A DNA stretch of 15,321 nt from Dehalococcoidia bacterium (GTDB taxonomy: Bacteria > Chloroflexota > Dehalococcoidia > GIF9 > AB-539-J10): the NCBI GenBank assembly GCA_023229725.1, contig JALNYR010000055.1:1-15321 (forward strand), written 5' to 3'. Under the pieces are notes generated by a model. That model ran no database searches and had not been told where the DNA came from. It saw nothing but the letters and a program-made list of their open reading frames with translations. Positions 6,831 to 13,193 of this stretch are shown one piece after another. Each line of letters opens with the position of its first letter. The first letter of the stretch is position 1. A program made the translations under genes and the position numbers.

Positions 6831-7985
6831 GTGAAGATAACGGGCATCCGGACGTTCATCTACGAGGCGTGGTGGAGGAACTGGCTCTTCGTCAAGGTGG
6901 ACACGGACGCCGGCATCAGCGGCCTCGGCGAAGCCAGCCTGCAGGGGCTGAACAAGGCCGTGGAGATTGCCGTCCACAACCTCGAACGTGAGTACTTCGT
7001 CGGCAAAGACCCGCGCCAGATTCAGAAGCACTGGGCAAACGTGTACCGCGACAGCTGGTTCCACCAATCGCACGTTCCGCTGGCCGCGCTTTCCGGCATC
7101 GAGATAGCGCTGTGGGACATCCTCGGCAAGAGCCTGAACGCGCCCATCTACCAGTTGCTCGGCGGCGCGACGCGCGACCGCATCAAGGTCTACAACAACT
7201 CCTGGTACTTCAACGCGAAGACCATCGATGAGTTCGTTGTGCGCGCGAAGGCCGCCGTTGCGCAGGGATTCAAGGCCCTCAAGTGGGACCCGTTCTGGAG
7301 CCCGCCTCTCGACGTGTTCAACGAGCGCGAGCAGATGCTGCAGGCGGTCGAGTGCGTTCGACGCGTCCGCGAAGCCGTGGGCGACGGCGTTGAACTCCTC
7401 ATCGAAGTACATGCACGACTGGGCACCGCCGACGCCATCTGGATGGCACGGGCCCTCGAGCCGTACCGCCCATTCTGGTACGAGGAGCCGATTCCACCGG
7501 ACAACCTCGAGGCGCTGGCGAAGGTCCAGCGTGAGGTGAATATCCCCATCACCACCGGCGAGAAGGCGTGCACGCGCTGGGGCTTCCGCGAGATGCTGGA
7601 GCGGCAGATGGTGTCGATGATAATGCCGGACATAATATGTGCCGGCGGCATCCTCGAGACGATGAAGATCGCGGCGATGGCGGACGTCTACCACATCGGC
7701 GTGGCGCCGCACTCTTGCGTCGGCCCCGGCCTCACCGCAGCCAATCTGCACCTCGACGCGGTCATTCCCAACTTCCTCATCCAGGAGCTGTTCTACCCCG
7801 ACAAGCCCCTCTACGACGAGGTGCTGACGGAGGACTTCCCCATCCTGAAGGACGGCTATATCGAGCTGCCGACGAAGCCGGGACTGGGCATCGACATCAG
7901 GGAGGAGGCCATCGCGAGGCGACCTCACCGGCACCACCCGTCCGGCGGTCACCTCTGGAAACCACTGACACGGATGGGAGAGTGA
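6831..7985 (+). CDS. Enolase-superfamily (mandelate racemase/galactonate dehydratase-like) acid-sugar dehydratase
   Basis: A 384-residue enzyme close in length and layout to D-galactonate dehydratase, which dehydrates sugar acids to 2-keto-3-deoxy acids. An N-terminal capping domain (MKITGIRTFIY, DAGISGLGEA) leads into the barrel. Likely metal ligands are Glu192 (LLIEVHARLG), Glu218 (WYEEP) and Glu244 (TTGEK). His194 and His294 (VAPHSC) sit where the acid/base histidines of the galactonate/mannonate branch fall, and IQE at 317-319 matches the family. The first metal ligand is usually Asp; here it is Glu. GTG at 6831 follows AAAGGAG; a 202-codon upstream extension overlaps the divergent gene and promoter and is not part of the protein. 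It diverges from the amidohydrolase. Confidence 0.87.
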   Translation: MKITGIRTFIYEAWWRNWLFVKVDTDAGISGLGEASLQGLNKAVEIAVHNLEREYFVGKDPRQIQKHWANVYRDSWFHQSHVPLAALSGIEIALWDILGKSLNAPIYQLLGGATRDRIKVYNNSWYFNAKTIDEFVVRAKAAVAQGFKALKWDPFWSPPLDVFNEREQMLQAVECVRRVREAVGDGVELLIEVHARLGTADAIWMARALEPYRPFWYEEPIPPDNLEALAKVQREVNIPITTGEKACTRWGFREMLERQMVSMIMPDIICAGGILETMKIAAMADVYHIGVAPHSCVGPGLTAANLHLDAVIPNFLIQELFYPDKPLYDEVLTEDFPILKDGYIELPTKPGLGIDIREEAIARRPHRHHPSGGHLWKPLTRMGE

Positions 7986-8003
7986 CACGCGCCGGCAGGG
8001 ACG

Positions 8004-8034
8004 TTGACAGCGGACGCAGCGGCACCGCTACAAT
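8004..8034 (+). promoter_or_regulatory. sigma70-like promoter of the ICL/PEP-mutase family gene
   Basis: Perfect TTGACA (8004-8009) and TACAAT (8029-8034) are separated by 19 bp, two more than optimal. The predicted start near 8041 gives a leader of about 29 nt with AAAGGAGC. The lyase may thus be expressed apart from the preceding dehydratase. Confidence 0.5.
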
Positions 8035-8069
8035 TGGCCGCTGGCGATGACACAAACGAAAGGAGCTGC

Positions 8070-8954
8070 ATGAACGAACAGGCCAGGAGTCTCAGAGACA
8101 TGCTTTCCCGGCCCGGCCCCGTAGTCAGCCTCGGTGTCTGGGACGCCTTCAGCGCGATCGTCGCTGCACAGGAAGGCTTCAAACTGCTGACGCTCTTCGG
8201 GTCCATGGCGTCATGGTCCATGATAGGCAAGCCCGATTCAGGCAACATCACGCAGACAGAGATGCTTGACGCCGCCCGCCGCATCATCCGCTCGGTCTCC
8301 GTGCCGGTCATCGTTGACTGCGACGATGGCTTCGGCGACCCGATGAACGTACGCCGCACGGTGCAGCTCGTCGAACAGCTTGGCGCCGCGGGCATGTACA
8401 TCGAGGACCTCGCGAGGCCGCTGCGCTGCTCCGCGCTGGGCGGCGGCAGACTGGTCCCGAGCGACGTCATGGTCCAGAAGATACGCGCGGCCGTCGAGGC
8501 GAGAAGCGACCCGAACTTCTTCATCATGGCCCGCACCGACGACTACGAGGGCCTGGACGAGGTCGTCCTCAGGGCAAAGAAATACGTCGCAGCCGGCGTG
8601 GACATGATTCTCGCCATCGGCCTCACCTCGAAGGAAGCCATGGCGAAGGTGGGCAAGGAAGCGGGCGTACCCATCTCGACTATCCAGGCAGCCGGGACAA
8701 GGATGCCTCTCCTGCCTCGCGACACGCTCGCGGCCATGGGCTTCAAGGTCATCTTCCACGTACCCACCATGTTCTCGGCCGCGGCTCACGCCATGCGACA
8801 GGCGGCGCGGGACCTCAAGGCCGACCTTGACGCCGGTACCGCTCAGCCGCGCGTCATGCCCGGGCCCAATCCCGTGGAGATGGAGAAGATGGTCGGCCTG
8901 GATGAAGACGACCGGCTGCAGGTACGCTACGCGTCCGGCTCGTGCAAGCGGTAA
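8070..8954 (+). CDS. Isocitrate lyase/PEP mutase superfamily protein (methylisocitrate lyase/oxaloacetate decarboxylase-like)
   Basis: A 294-residue TIM-barrel enzyme, the usual length of methylisocitrate lyase (PrpB). Family marks are SLGVWDAFSA (20-29), FGSMASWSMIGKPD (43-56), VDCDDGFGD (82-90, metal-binding acidic residues), MYIED (109-113), KIRAAVEAR (137-145) and IMARTD (152-157). PrpB has KRCGH in its catalytic loop; here the loop reads LRCSALGGG (118-126). Cys120 is kept but the flanking Lys, Gly and His are lost. The enzyme probably splits or decarboxylates a 2-hydroxy or 2-oxo dicarboxylate, but specificity likely differs from PrpB. ATG at 8070 follows AAAGGAGC; a TTG start 22 codons upstream would lie in the promoter. 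A strong hairpin follows the stop codon. Confidence 0.85.
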   Translation: MNEQARSLRDMLSRPGPVVSLGVWDAFSAIVAAQEGFKLLTLFGSMASWSMIGKPDSGNITQTEMLDAARRIIRSVSVPVIVDCDDGFGDPMNVRRTVQLVEQLGAAGMYIEDLARPLRCSALGGGRLVPSDVMVQKIRAAVEARSDPNFFIMARTDDYEGLDEVVLRAKKYVAAGVDMILAIGLTSKEAMAKVGKEAGVPISTIQAAGTRMPLLPRDTLAAMGFKVIFHVPTMFSAAAHAMRQAARDLKADLDAGTAQPRVMPGPNPVEMEKMVGLDEDDRLQVRYASGSCKR

Positions 8955-8962
8955 TTCGACGC

Positions 8963-8998
8963 GCCCCGTGGCGTGCGGAAGACCGCGCGCCACGGGGC
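8963..8998 (+). terminator. Very strong GC-rich hairpin after the ICL-family gene
   Basis: Arms GCCCCGTGGCG (8963-8973) and CGCCACGGGGC (8988-8998) are perfect complements. Inside them a T-G wobble (8974/8987) and a GCGG/CCGC stem continue the helix to an AAGA tetraloop, for 16 pairs in all. It begins 8 nt after the stop codon. There is no T-run directly behind, so it may be an L-shaped (U-less) terminator or an mRNA-protecting 3' hairpin. Confidence 0.65.
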
Positions 8999-9010
8999 CG
9001 GACAGCAACG

Positions 9011-9028
9011 CGGGTACACGTGAACCCG
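9011..9028. repeat. Near-perfect 18-bp palindrome ahead of the TspO-like gene
   Basis: CGGGTACACGTGAACCCG is palindromic except at two symmetric positions (A opposite A) flanking the CACGTG core. It lies 31 bp before the start codon, followed by TTTTTT at 9039-9044. It could be an operator, or with the T-run a second weak terminator. Confidence 0.35.
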
Positions 9029-9059
9029 TGCGCGACGGTTTTTTGCCGGTGTCACGATT

Positions 9060-9563
9060 ATGTCAGGAATTGAAGGCTTCGTAGACGCTCTGAACAGGGA
9101 CGACCGGTTGTCACTGGCGCGCAACGTTCTCTTCGCCGTGAGCCTTGGTCTTCTCGTCTTCGGCCTCGTCCTGGTCCTCGGAGGCGACCGGAGAGCCGCC
9201 GCGCCCGAATCATTGTGGCTCTGGCTTCCCGGATGGGTCATCGCGCTGGTCTGGCTCGTCCTGCTCGCCTTCCTGGGAGCCTCCCGCTGGCTGCTGAACT
9301 CGTACACCATCATCGGCGTGGGGCAGGCGCGAGGCCTGGTCACCCTCCTCATCCTCGTCTGCCTCTGCTGGCCGCTGCATTCCCTGGTCGCGGGCAGTCT
9401 CAGCTTCGCTCTCGCCGCCAACGGCGCCACGTTCCTGCTCACCGCGGTTGCGATGCTGTTCGTGTGGCAATCCTCCCGCGACGCGGCCTACCTGCTCGTG
9501 CCGCTCATGGCATGGCTGGTGTTCATCTCCATCATCATCCTCGCCGCAATGGGCCAGACGTAG
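9060..9563 (+). CDS. TspO/MBR-like integral membrane protein
   Basis: A 167-residue protein with five predicted membrane helices, about residues 23-42, 56-78, 92-109, 119-137 and 142-163, the count and length of bacterial TspO (tryptophan-rich sensory protein / peripheral benzodiazepine receptor homologue). The PGWVIALVW stretch and GASRWLL tail of helix 2 and the AAYLLVPLMAWLVF stretch of helix 5 fit TspO patterns (PxWxFxxVW; AxxLLxPYLxWVxFA). The usual Asn and several Trp are missing, so it is a divergent member. TspO proteins bind porphyrins and affect stress and pigment responses; whether this one does is unknown. No good ribosome site precedes the ATG at 9060, so the start is less certain than others here. 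Confidence 0.65.
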   Translation: MSGIEGFVDALNRDDRLSLARNVLFAVSLGLLVFGLVLVLGGDRRAAAPESLWLWLPGWVIALVWLVLLAFLGASRWLLNSYTIIGVGQARGLVTLLILVCLCWPLHSLVAGSLSFALAANGATFLLTAVAMLFVWQSSRDAAYLLVPLMAWLVFISIIILAAMGQT

Positions 9564-9616
9564 CACACCCTCCACCTGTGTCCAGTCGCGCTCCGCTGCG
9601 TCTTCCCTGTCACCCA

Positions 9617-9645
9617 TTGACGCTCTCCACGGGCTGATTGATAAT
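9617..9645 (+). promoter_or_regulatory. sigma70-like promoter of ilvD
   Basis: TTGACG (9617-9622), 17 bp, GATAAT (9640-9645). The predicted start near 9652 gives a leader of about 47 nt with AAGGAGGGAG at 9685-9694. It uses the same -35 hexamer and spacing as the SDR promoter. Confidence 0.6.
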
Positions 9646-9698
9646 GCTCGAGCCGAAGTCCGCCCGTTCGTCAACCTCGGCACGAAGGAGGGAGAACC

Positions 9699-11372
9699 AT
9701 GAAGAGCGATTCCATCAAGAGAGGCGTTGAGCGCGCTCCGCACCGCGCACTGCTCTACGCCCTGGGTCACCCGAAAGAGGACCTCGACAGGCCGTTCATC
9801 GGCGTCGTCAACAGCTACACCTCCGTCCTCCCAGGCCACATGCACCTCCAGTCCATCGCCAACTCCGTGCGGGAAGGCATCAGAGCAGGCGGCGGCGTGC
9901 CGTTCGAGTTCAATACCATCGCCGTGTGCGACGGTCTCGCCATGAATCACTCCGGCATGAAGTTCAGCCTTCCCAGCAGAGAGCTCATCGCCGACACCGT
10001 GGAGACCATGGTCGAGGCCCACGGCTTCGATGCGCTCGTCTTCATCCCGAACTGCGACAAGATAGTCCCCGGCATGCTCATCGCCGCGGCGCGACTGAAC
10101 CTGCCGTGCGTCTTCGTCTCCGGCGGCCCGATGCTGCCCGGCCGCGTCGCGGGAGCCGACGGACCCGTCGACATCGACCTCATTCACTGTTTCGAAGGCG
10201 TCGGAAAAGTCCTCAGCCACAAGATGACCGAGAAGCAACTCGACGAGATCGAACAGCGCGCCTGCCCCGGTTGCGGCGCATGCTCGCCCATCGCCACCGC
10301 CAACACGATGAACTGCCTCACCGAGGTGCTGGGCCTGGGCCTGCCCGGCAACGGCACCATTCCCGCCCCCGAGGGAAGGCGGCTGCAGCTGGCGTTCCTC
10401 GCCGGCCGGCAGGTGATGGAGGTGCTTGCGAAGGGGCTCAAGCCCCGGGACATCCTCACGCCTGACGCATTCCAGAACGCCTTCGCGGTGGACATGGCCC
10501 TTGGCGGCAGCACCAACACCGTCCTCCACGTCCCTGCCGTCGCCCACGCCGCCGGTGTCGACTTCCCTCTCAAGCGCATCAGCGACATAAGCGATGCCGT
10601 CCCGCACCTGTGCGACATGCGCCCGTACGGGAAGTTCGCCCTCGCCGACCTCGACGTCGCCGGCGGCATCCCGGCCCTCATGAAGGAGATATCGAGGCGA
10701 CTGAAGCCCGGGGCCATGACCGTCCTCGGCAAGACCATCGGCGACATCTGGCGCGACGCGGACGTGCGCGACCGGCGCGTCATCCATGCCTGGGACCAGC
10801 CGCTCCACAAGACGGGCGGCATAGCGGTCCTCTTCGGGAACCTGGCTCCCGACGGCGCGGTCGTCAAGGCCGCCGGCGTGGCCGACGAGATGATGGTCCA
10901 CGAAGGTCCCGCACGCTGCTTCAACAGCGAAGAGGAGGCAACCAAAGCCATCGCGGCGCGTGTCTTCAAGCCGGGCGACGTCATCGTCGTCCGCTACGAG
11001 GGCCCCAGGGGCGGACCCGGCATGCGGGAGATGCTCACGCCGACGTCCATCCTTTCGGGCATGGATGCGGACAAGACCGTGGCGCTCATCACCGACGGCC
11101 GCTTCTCCGGCGGCTCCCGCGGCGCCGCCATCGGCCACGTCTCGCCCGAGGCGGCAGCACGGGGACCCATCGCCGCGCTTCGTGACGGCGACATAATCCG
11201 CATCGACATCCCGAAGAGGCGACTGGACGTGAAGCTCGACGAGAAGGAGCTCAAGGAGCGGCTCGCCTCGCTGCCGCCGTTCGCACCGAAGGTGAAGACA
11301 GGGTACCTCGCGCGCTACAGTCGACTGGTGACGTCGGCCAGCACCGGCGCGGTCTTCGAGGACGAGGTGTAA
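9699..11372 (+). CDS. ilvD: Dihydroxy-acid dehydratase (IlvD/Edd family)
   Basis: A 557-residue iron-sulfur dehydratase. In valine/isoleucine synthesis it turns 2,3-dihydroxy-3-methyl acids into 2-oxo acids. Diagnostic segments are VVNSYTSVLPGHMHL (36-50), GMKFSLPSRELIADTVE (86-102), PNCDKIVPGML (117-127; Cys119 cluster ligand, Lys121 at the metal), CPGCGACS (189-196; Cys192), MALGGSTNT (266-274) and DGRFSGGSRG (466-475). The first region has PGH rather than a PC motif, as in E. coli IlvD, which points to the oxygen-sensitive 4Fe-4S form. The family also includes sugar-acid dehydratases (gluconate, arabinonate, xylonate), and no other ilv or leu gene is nearby, so a catabolic role remains possible. 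ATG at 9699 follows AAGGAGGGAG. Confidence 0.9.
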   Translation: MKSDSIKRGVERAPHRALLYALGHPKEDLDRPFIGVVNSYTSVLPGHMHLQSIANSVREGIRAGGGVPFEFNTIAVCDGLAMNHSGMKFSLPSRELIADTVETMVEAHGFDALVFIPNCDKIVPGMLIAAARLNLPCVFVSGGPMLPGRVAGADGPVDIDLIHCFEGVGKVLSHKMTEKQLDEIEQRACPGCGACSPIATANTMNCLTEVLGLGLPGNGTIPAPEGRRLQLAFLAGRQVMEVLAKGLKPRDILTPDAFQNAFAVDMALGGSTNTVLHVPAVAHAAGVDFPLKRISDISDAVPHLCDMRPYGKFALADLDVAGGIPALMKEISRRLKPGAMTVLGKTIGDIWRDADVRDRRVIHAWDQPLHKTGGIAVLFGNLAPDGAVVKAAGVADEMMVHEGPARCFNSEEEATKAIAARVFKPGDVIVVRYEGPRGGPGMREMLTPTSILSGMDADKTVALITDGRFSGGSRGAAIGHVSPEAAARGPIAALRDGDIIRIDIPKRRLDVKLDEKELKERLASLPPFAPKVKTGYLARYSRLVTSASTGAVFEDEV

Positions 11373-11406
11373 CCTCCAGCGCGAAGGTCGCCGGCAGTGA
11401 AGGAAC

Positions 11407-11436
11407 TGCACACGCGGTCGGTCGCCGTGTTAGACT
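11407..11436 (+). promoter_or_regulatory. Candidate promoter of the UxaA-type operon
   Basis: TGCACA (11407-11412), 18 bp, TAGACT (11431-11436). The same TAGACT -10 box precedes the beta-helix gene. The implied leader is about 100 nt and contains the hairpin at 11494-11521. Confidence 0.35.
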
Positions 11437-11493
11437 GCGCCCGCCACTGCGCTGGTTCCTGTCTGCTACCGGCGCAGCGGCCACGTATCATCT

Positions 11494-11521
11494 GGAGCCG
11501 CGGCGTGCCTTCCGCGGCTCC
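11494..11521 (+). promoter_or_regulatory. Perfect 10-bp-stem hairpin in the leader of the UxaA large-subunit gene
   Basis: GGAGCCGCGG (11494-11503) and CCGCGGCTCC (11512-11521) pair perfectly around an 8-nt loop. The stem ends 9 nt before the AAGGAG ribosome site (11531-11536 region) and no T-run follows, which argues against a simple terminator for ilvD. It may stabilise the leader mRNA or mask the ribosome site. It could also be a late U-less terminator. Confidence 0.55.
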
Positions 11522-11542
11522 TCTGTGCAGAAGGAGTAGCCA

Positions 11543-12700
11543 ATGCAGCTTTCAGGTTATCGACGCCCCGACGGGCGGGTCGGATTCAGGAACCACGTCC
11601 TCGTGCTCCCGACCGTCGCCTGCGCCAACGGCGTAGTGTCCGCCATCATCCGCAAGGCCCCTGAGGCGGTCATGCTGCCGATGGACAGCGGCTGCGGCAT
11701 GCTGAAAGAGGACCAGGTCGTTTTCGCAAAGACGCTCACCAACCTTGCGGGCCACCCCAATGTGGCCGCCGTGCTCTGCGTGGGGCTCGGCTGCGAGGCA
11801 TTCAAGCCCGACCAGGCCCGGGCCGCAATCGAGCGCTTCGGCAAGCCGGTCAAGTCCATCACGATGCACAATGCCGGCGGCTACGCAGCCACCATCGAGA
11901 AGGGCGTCGCACTCGTCCACGAGCTGGCGGCAGCAGCGTCGAAGCTCCGCCGTGAGCCGGTGGACATGAGCGACTTCATCATGGGACTCAACTGCGGCGC
12001 ATCCGACCCGGCATCAGGACTCACGGCCAACCAGGCACTCGGCGCCGCAGTCGACCTCCTCGTCGACGCCGGCGGCAGCGCCATAATCGGAGAGACCACG
12101 GAGTGCGTCGGCGCCGAAGCAGAGATGGCGGCCAACGCCGCCTCTCCCGAGCTGGCGCGCCGCATCATCGATACCGTGCATCGCTTCGAGGGCCACGTGA
12201 AGATGTACGGCGCCGACCTCAGCACCGGCGAGCCCAACCAGGGCAACATGGAGGCCGGCCTCAGCACCCTCGAAGAGAAGTCGCTGGGCTGCATCCGCAA
12301 GATAGGCTCGAGGCCCATCGTCGACGTCATCGAATACGCCGACATTCCCACGAAGAAAGGCCCGATGCTCATGGACTCCCCCAGCTACGACGCCCCCTCG
12401 GTCACCGGCATCGTGGCGGGAGGAGCGCAGGTGGTCGTATTCACTACCGGCCTCGGCACTCCCTTCGGGATGTCCATCGTCCCCGTCATCAAGGTCATGT
12501 CCAACACGCCGGCCTTCAGGCGCATGGAGGATACGGCGGACGTCAACGCCGGAGCTATCCTCGACGGAGAAGAGACCATCCAGGACACCGGGAAGCGCAT
12601 CTTCCAGCTCGCGCTCGAGGTGGCCAACGGCCGCACCACGAAGGCGGAGGACCTCGGGGAGAACCAGTGCCAGATATGGAGGACGACGCTCACACTCTAG
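11543..12700 (+). CDS. UxaA/GarD-family hydrolyase, large subunit (altronate dehydratase or sulfolactate sulfo-lyase beta-like)
   Basis: A 385-residue protein covering the two large domains of altronate/galactarate dehydratase without the N-terminal SAF domain, which is encoded by the next gene. Family signatures are GYRRPDGRVGFRNHVLVLPTV (from residue 5), the DSGCGM cysteine (Cys51), GLGCE (Cys84), GLNCGASDPASGLTAN (148-163, Cys151), ETTECVGAE (184-192), TTGLGTPFG (301-309) and KVMSNT (317-322). These enzymes use an iron or other metal centre to remove water (or sulfite, in SuyAB) from a hydroxy acid. UxaA is usually one chain; two-chain forms include sulfolactate sulfo-lyase SuyAB, so the substrate is open. 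ATG at 11543 follows AAGGAG. Confidence 0.85.
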   Translation: MQLSGYRRPDGRVGFRNHVLVLPTVACANGVVSAIIRKAPEAVMLPMDSGCGMLKEDQVVFAKTLTNLAGHPNVAAVLCVGLGCEAFKPDQARAAIERFGKPVKSITMHNAGGYAATIEKGVALVHELAAAASKLRREPVDMSDFIMGLNCGASDPASGLTANQALGAAVDLLVDAGGSAIIGETTECVGAEAEMAANAASPELARRIIDTVHRFEGHVKMYGADLSTGEPNQGNMEAGLSTLEEKSLGCIRKIGSRPIVDVIEYADIPTKKGPMLMDSPSYDAPSVTGIVAGGAQVVVFTTGLGTPFGMSIVPVIKVMSNTPAFRRMEDTADVNAGAILDGEETIQDTGKRIFQLALEVANGRTTKAEDLGENQCQIWRTTLTL

Positions 12701-12723
12701 CAGTGTGGCGGCGAAGGAGCACG

Positions 12724-13017
12724 ATGACATCGAAACCGGCGCTTATCGTCATACGTGAGAAGGACAACGTGGCCACCGCCACGAGAGACGTCAGGGCGGG
12801 CGAACAGCTCTCCTTCGCCATCGCCGGCCGGCAGTCCACGCTGACCGCACAACAGGACGTCCGCTTCCTGCACAAGGTTGCGCTGCGCGATATCGCGCCC
12901 GGGGAGCGAATCTACAAGTACGGCGCGGTCATCGGCGAGGCTACCCGTCCCATCGCCGCCGGCGAGCACGTCCACGTCCACAACATACGCAGCCTCTGGG
13001 GCCAGGCGAAGGGCTGA
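12724..13017 (+). CDS. SAF-domain small subunit of UxaA-type hydrolyase (SuyA-like)
   Basis: A 97-residue SAF-domain protein matching the N-terminal domain of altronate dehydratase and the small subunit SuyA: KDNVATATRDVRAGE (residues 13-27), FLHKVALRDIAPGE (48-61; the HK pair is the family mark), KYGAVIGEAT (65-74) and GEHVHVHN (80-87). It would cap the active site of the large subunit encoded 23 bp upstream, so the two form one enzyme. ATG at 12724 follows AAGGAG (12714-12719). The gene order, large subunit before SAF subunit, is the reverse of the domain order in one-chain UxaA. Confidence 0.85.
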   Translation: MTSKPALIVIREKDNVATATRDVRAGEQLSFAIAGRQSTLTAQQDVRFLHKVALRDIAPGERIYKYGAVIGEATRPIAAGEHVHVHNIRSLWGQAKG

Positions 13018-13090
13018 GCGTTTCGCCGCGAGGCACGGTCGGCGCCTCCTCCGGCAACGCCACCTGCCAGCAGGATTCTTCCGCAACCTG

Positions 13091-13119
13091 TTGTAAGCCG
13101 TTTCCGTAGCTGGTAGACT
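13091..13119 (+). promoter_or_regulatory. sigma70-like promoter of the beta-helix protein gene
   Basis: TTGTAA (13091-13096), 17 bp, TAGACT (13114-13119). AGCTGG (13108-13113) and CCAGCT (13124-13129) form an inverted repeat flanking the -10 box, a position where a bound repressor would block initiation. The predicted leader is about 68 nt. Confidence 0.45.
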
Positions 13120-13193
13120 GGAGCCAGCTGTCGAGGCGCGAGCTATAACTCCGCTCTCGGCGAGGCACACATAGCGCGAAAGGAAAGGCAACA

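Noticed and set aside
6620..6859. 80-codon N-terminal extension of the amidohydrolase
   Set aside because: It is Arg-rich and non-homologous to AbgB, and the ATG at 6619 has a proper ribosome site.
6474..7988. 504-codon minus-strand open frame opposite the enolase-family gene
   Set aside because: It covers a clearly conserved gene on the other strand, has no ribosome site and no recognisable domain.
8004..8069. 22-codon N-terminal extension of the ICL-family protein from a TTG
   Set aside because: The TTG is part of the TTGACA -35 box; the ATG at 8070 has AAAGGAGC.
9210..11411. 733-codon open frame on the minus strand across ilvD and the TspO-like gene
   Set aside because: It is antisense to well-conserved ilvD, its translation is rich in Gly, Arg, His and Asp without any domain, and such frames are common opposite GC-rich genes.
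11543..13017. Firm call as sulfolactate sulfo-lyase SuyBA
   Set aside because: The two-subunit layout fits, but no sulfonate transporter or sulfite-handling gene is nearby and the gene order differs, so only a family-level call is supported.
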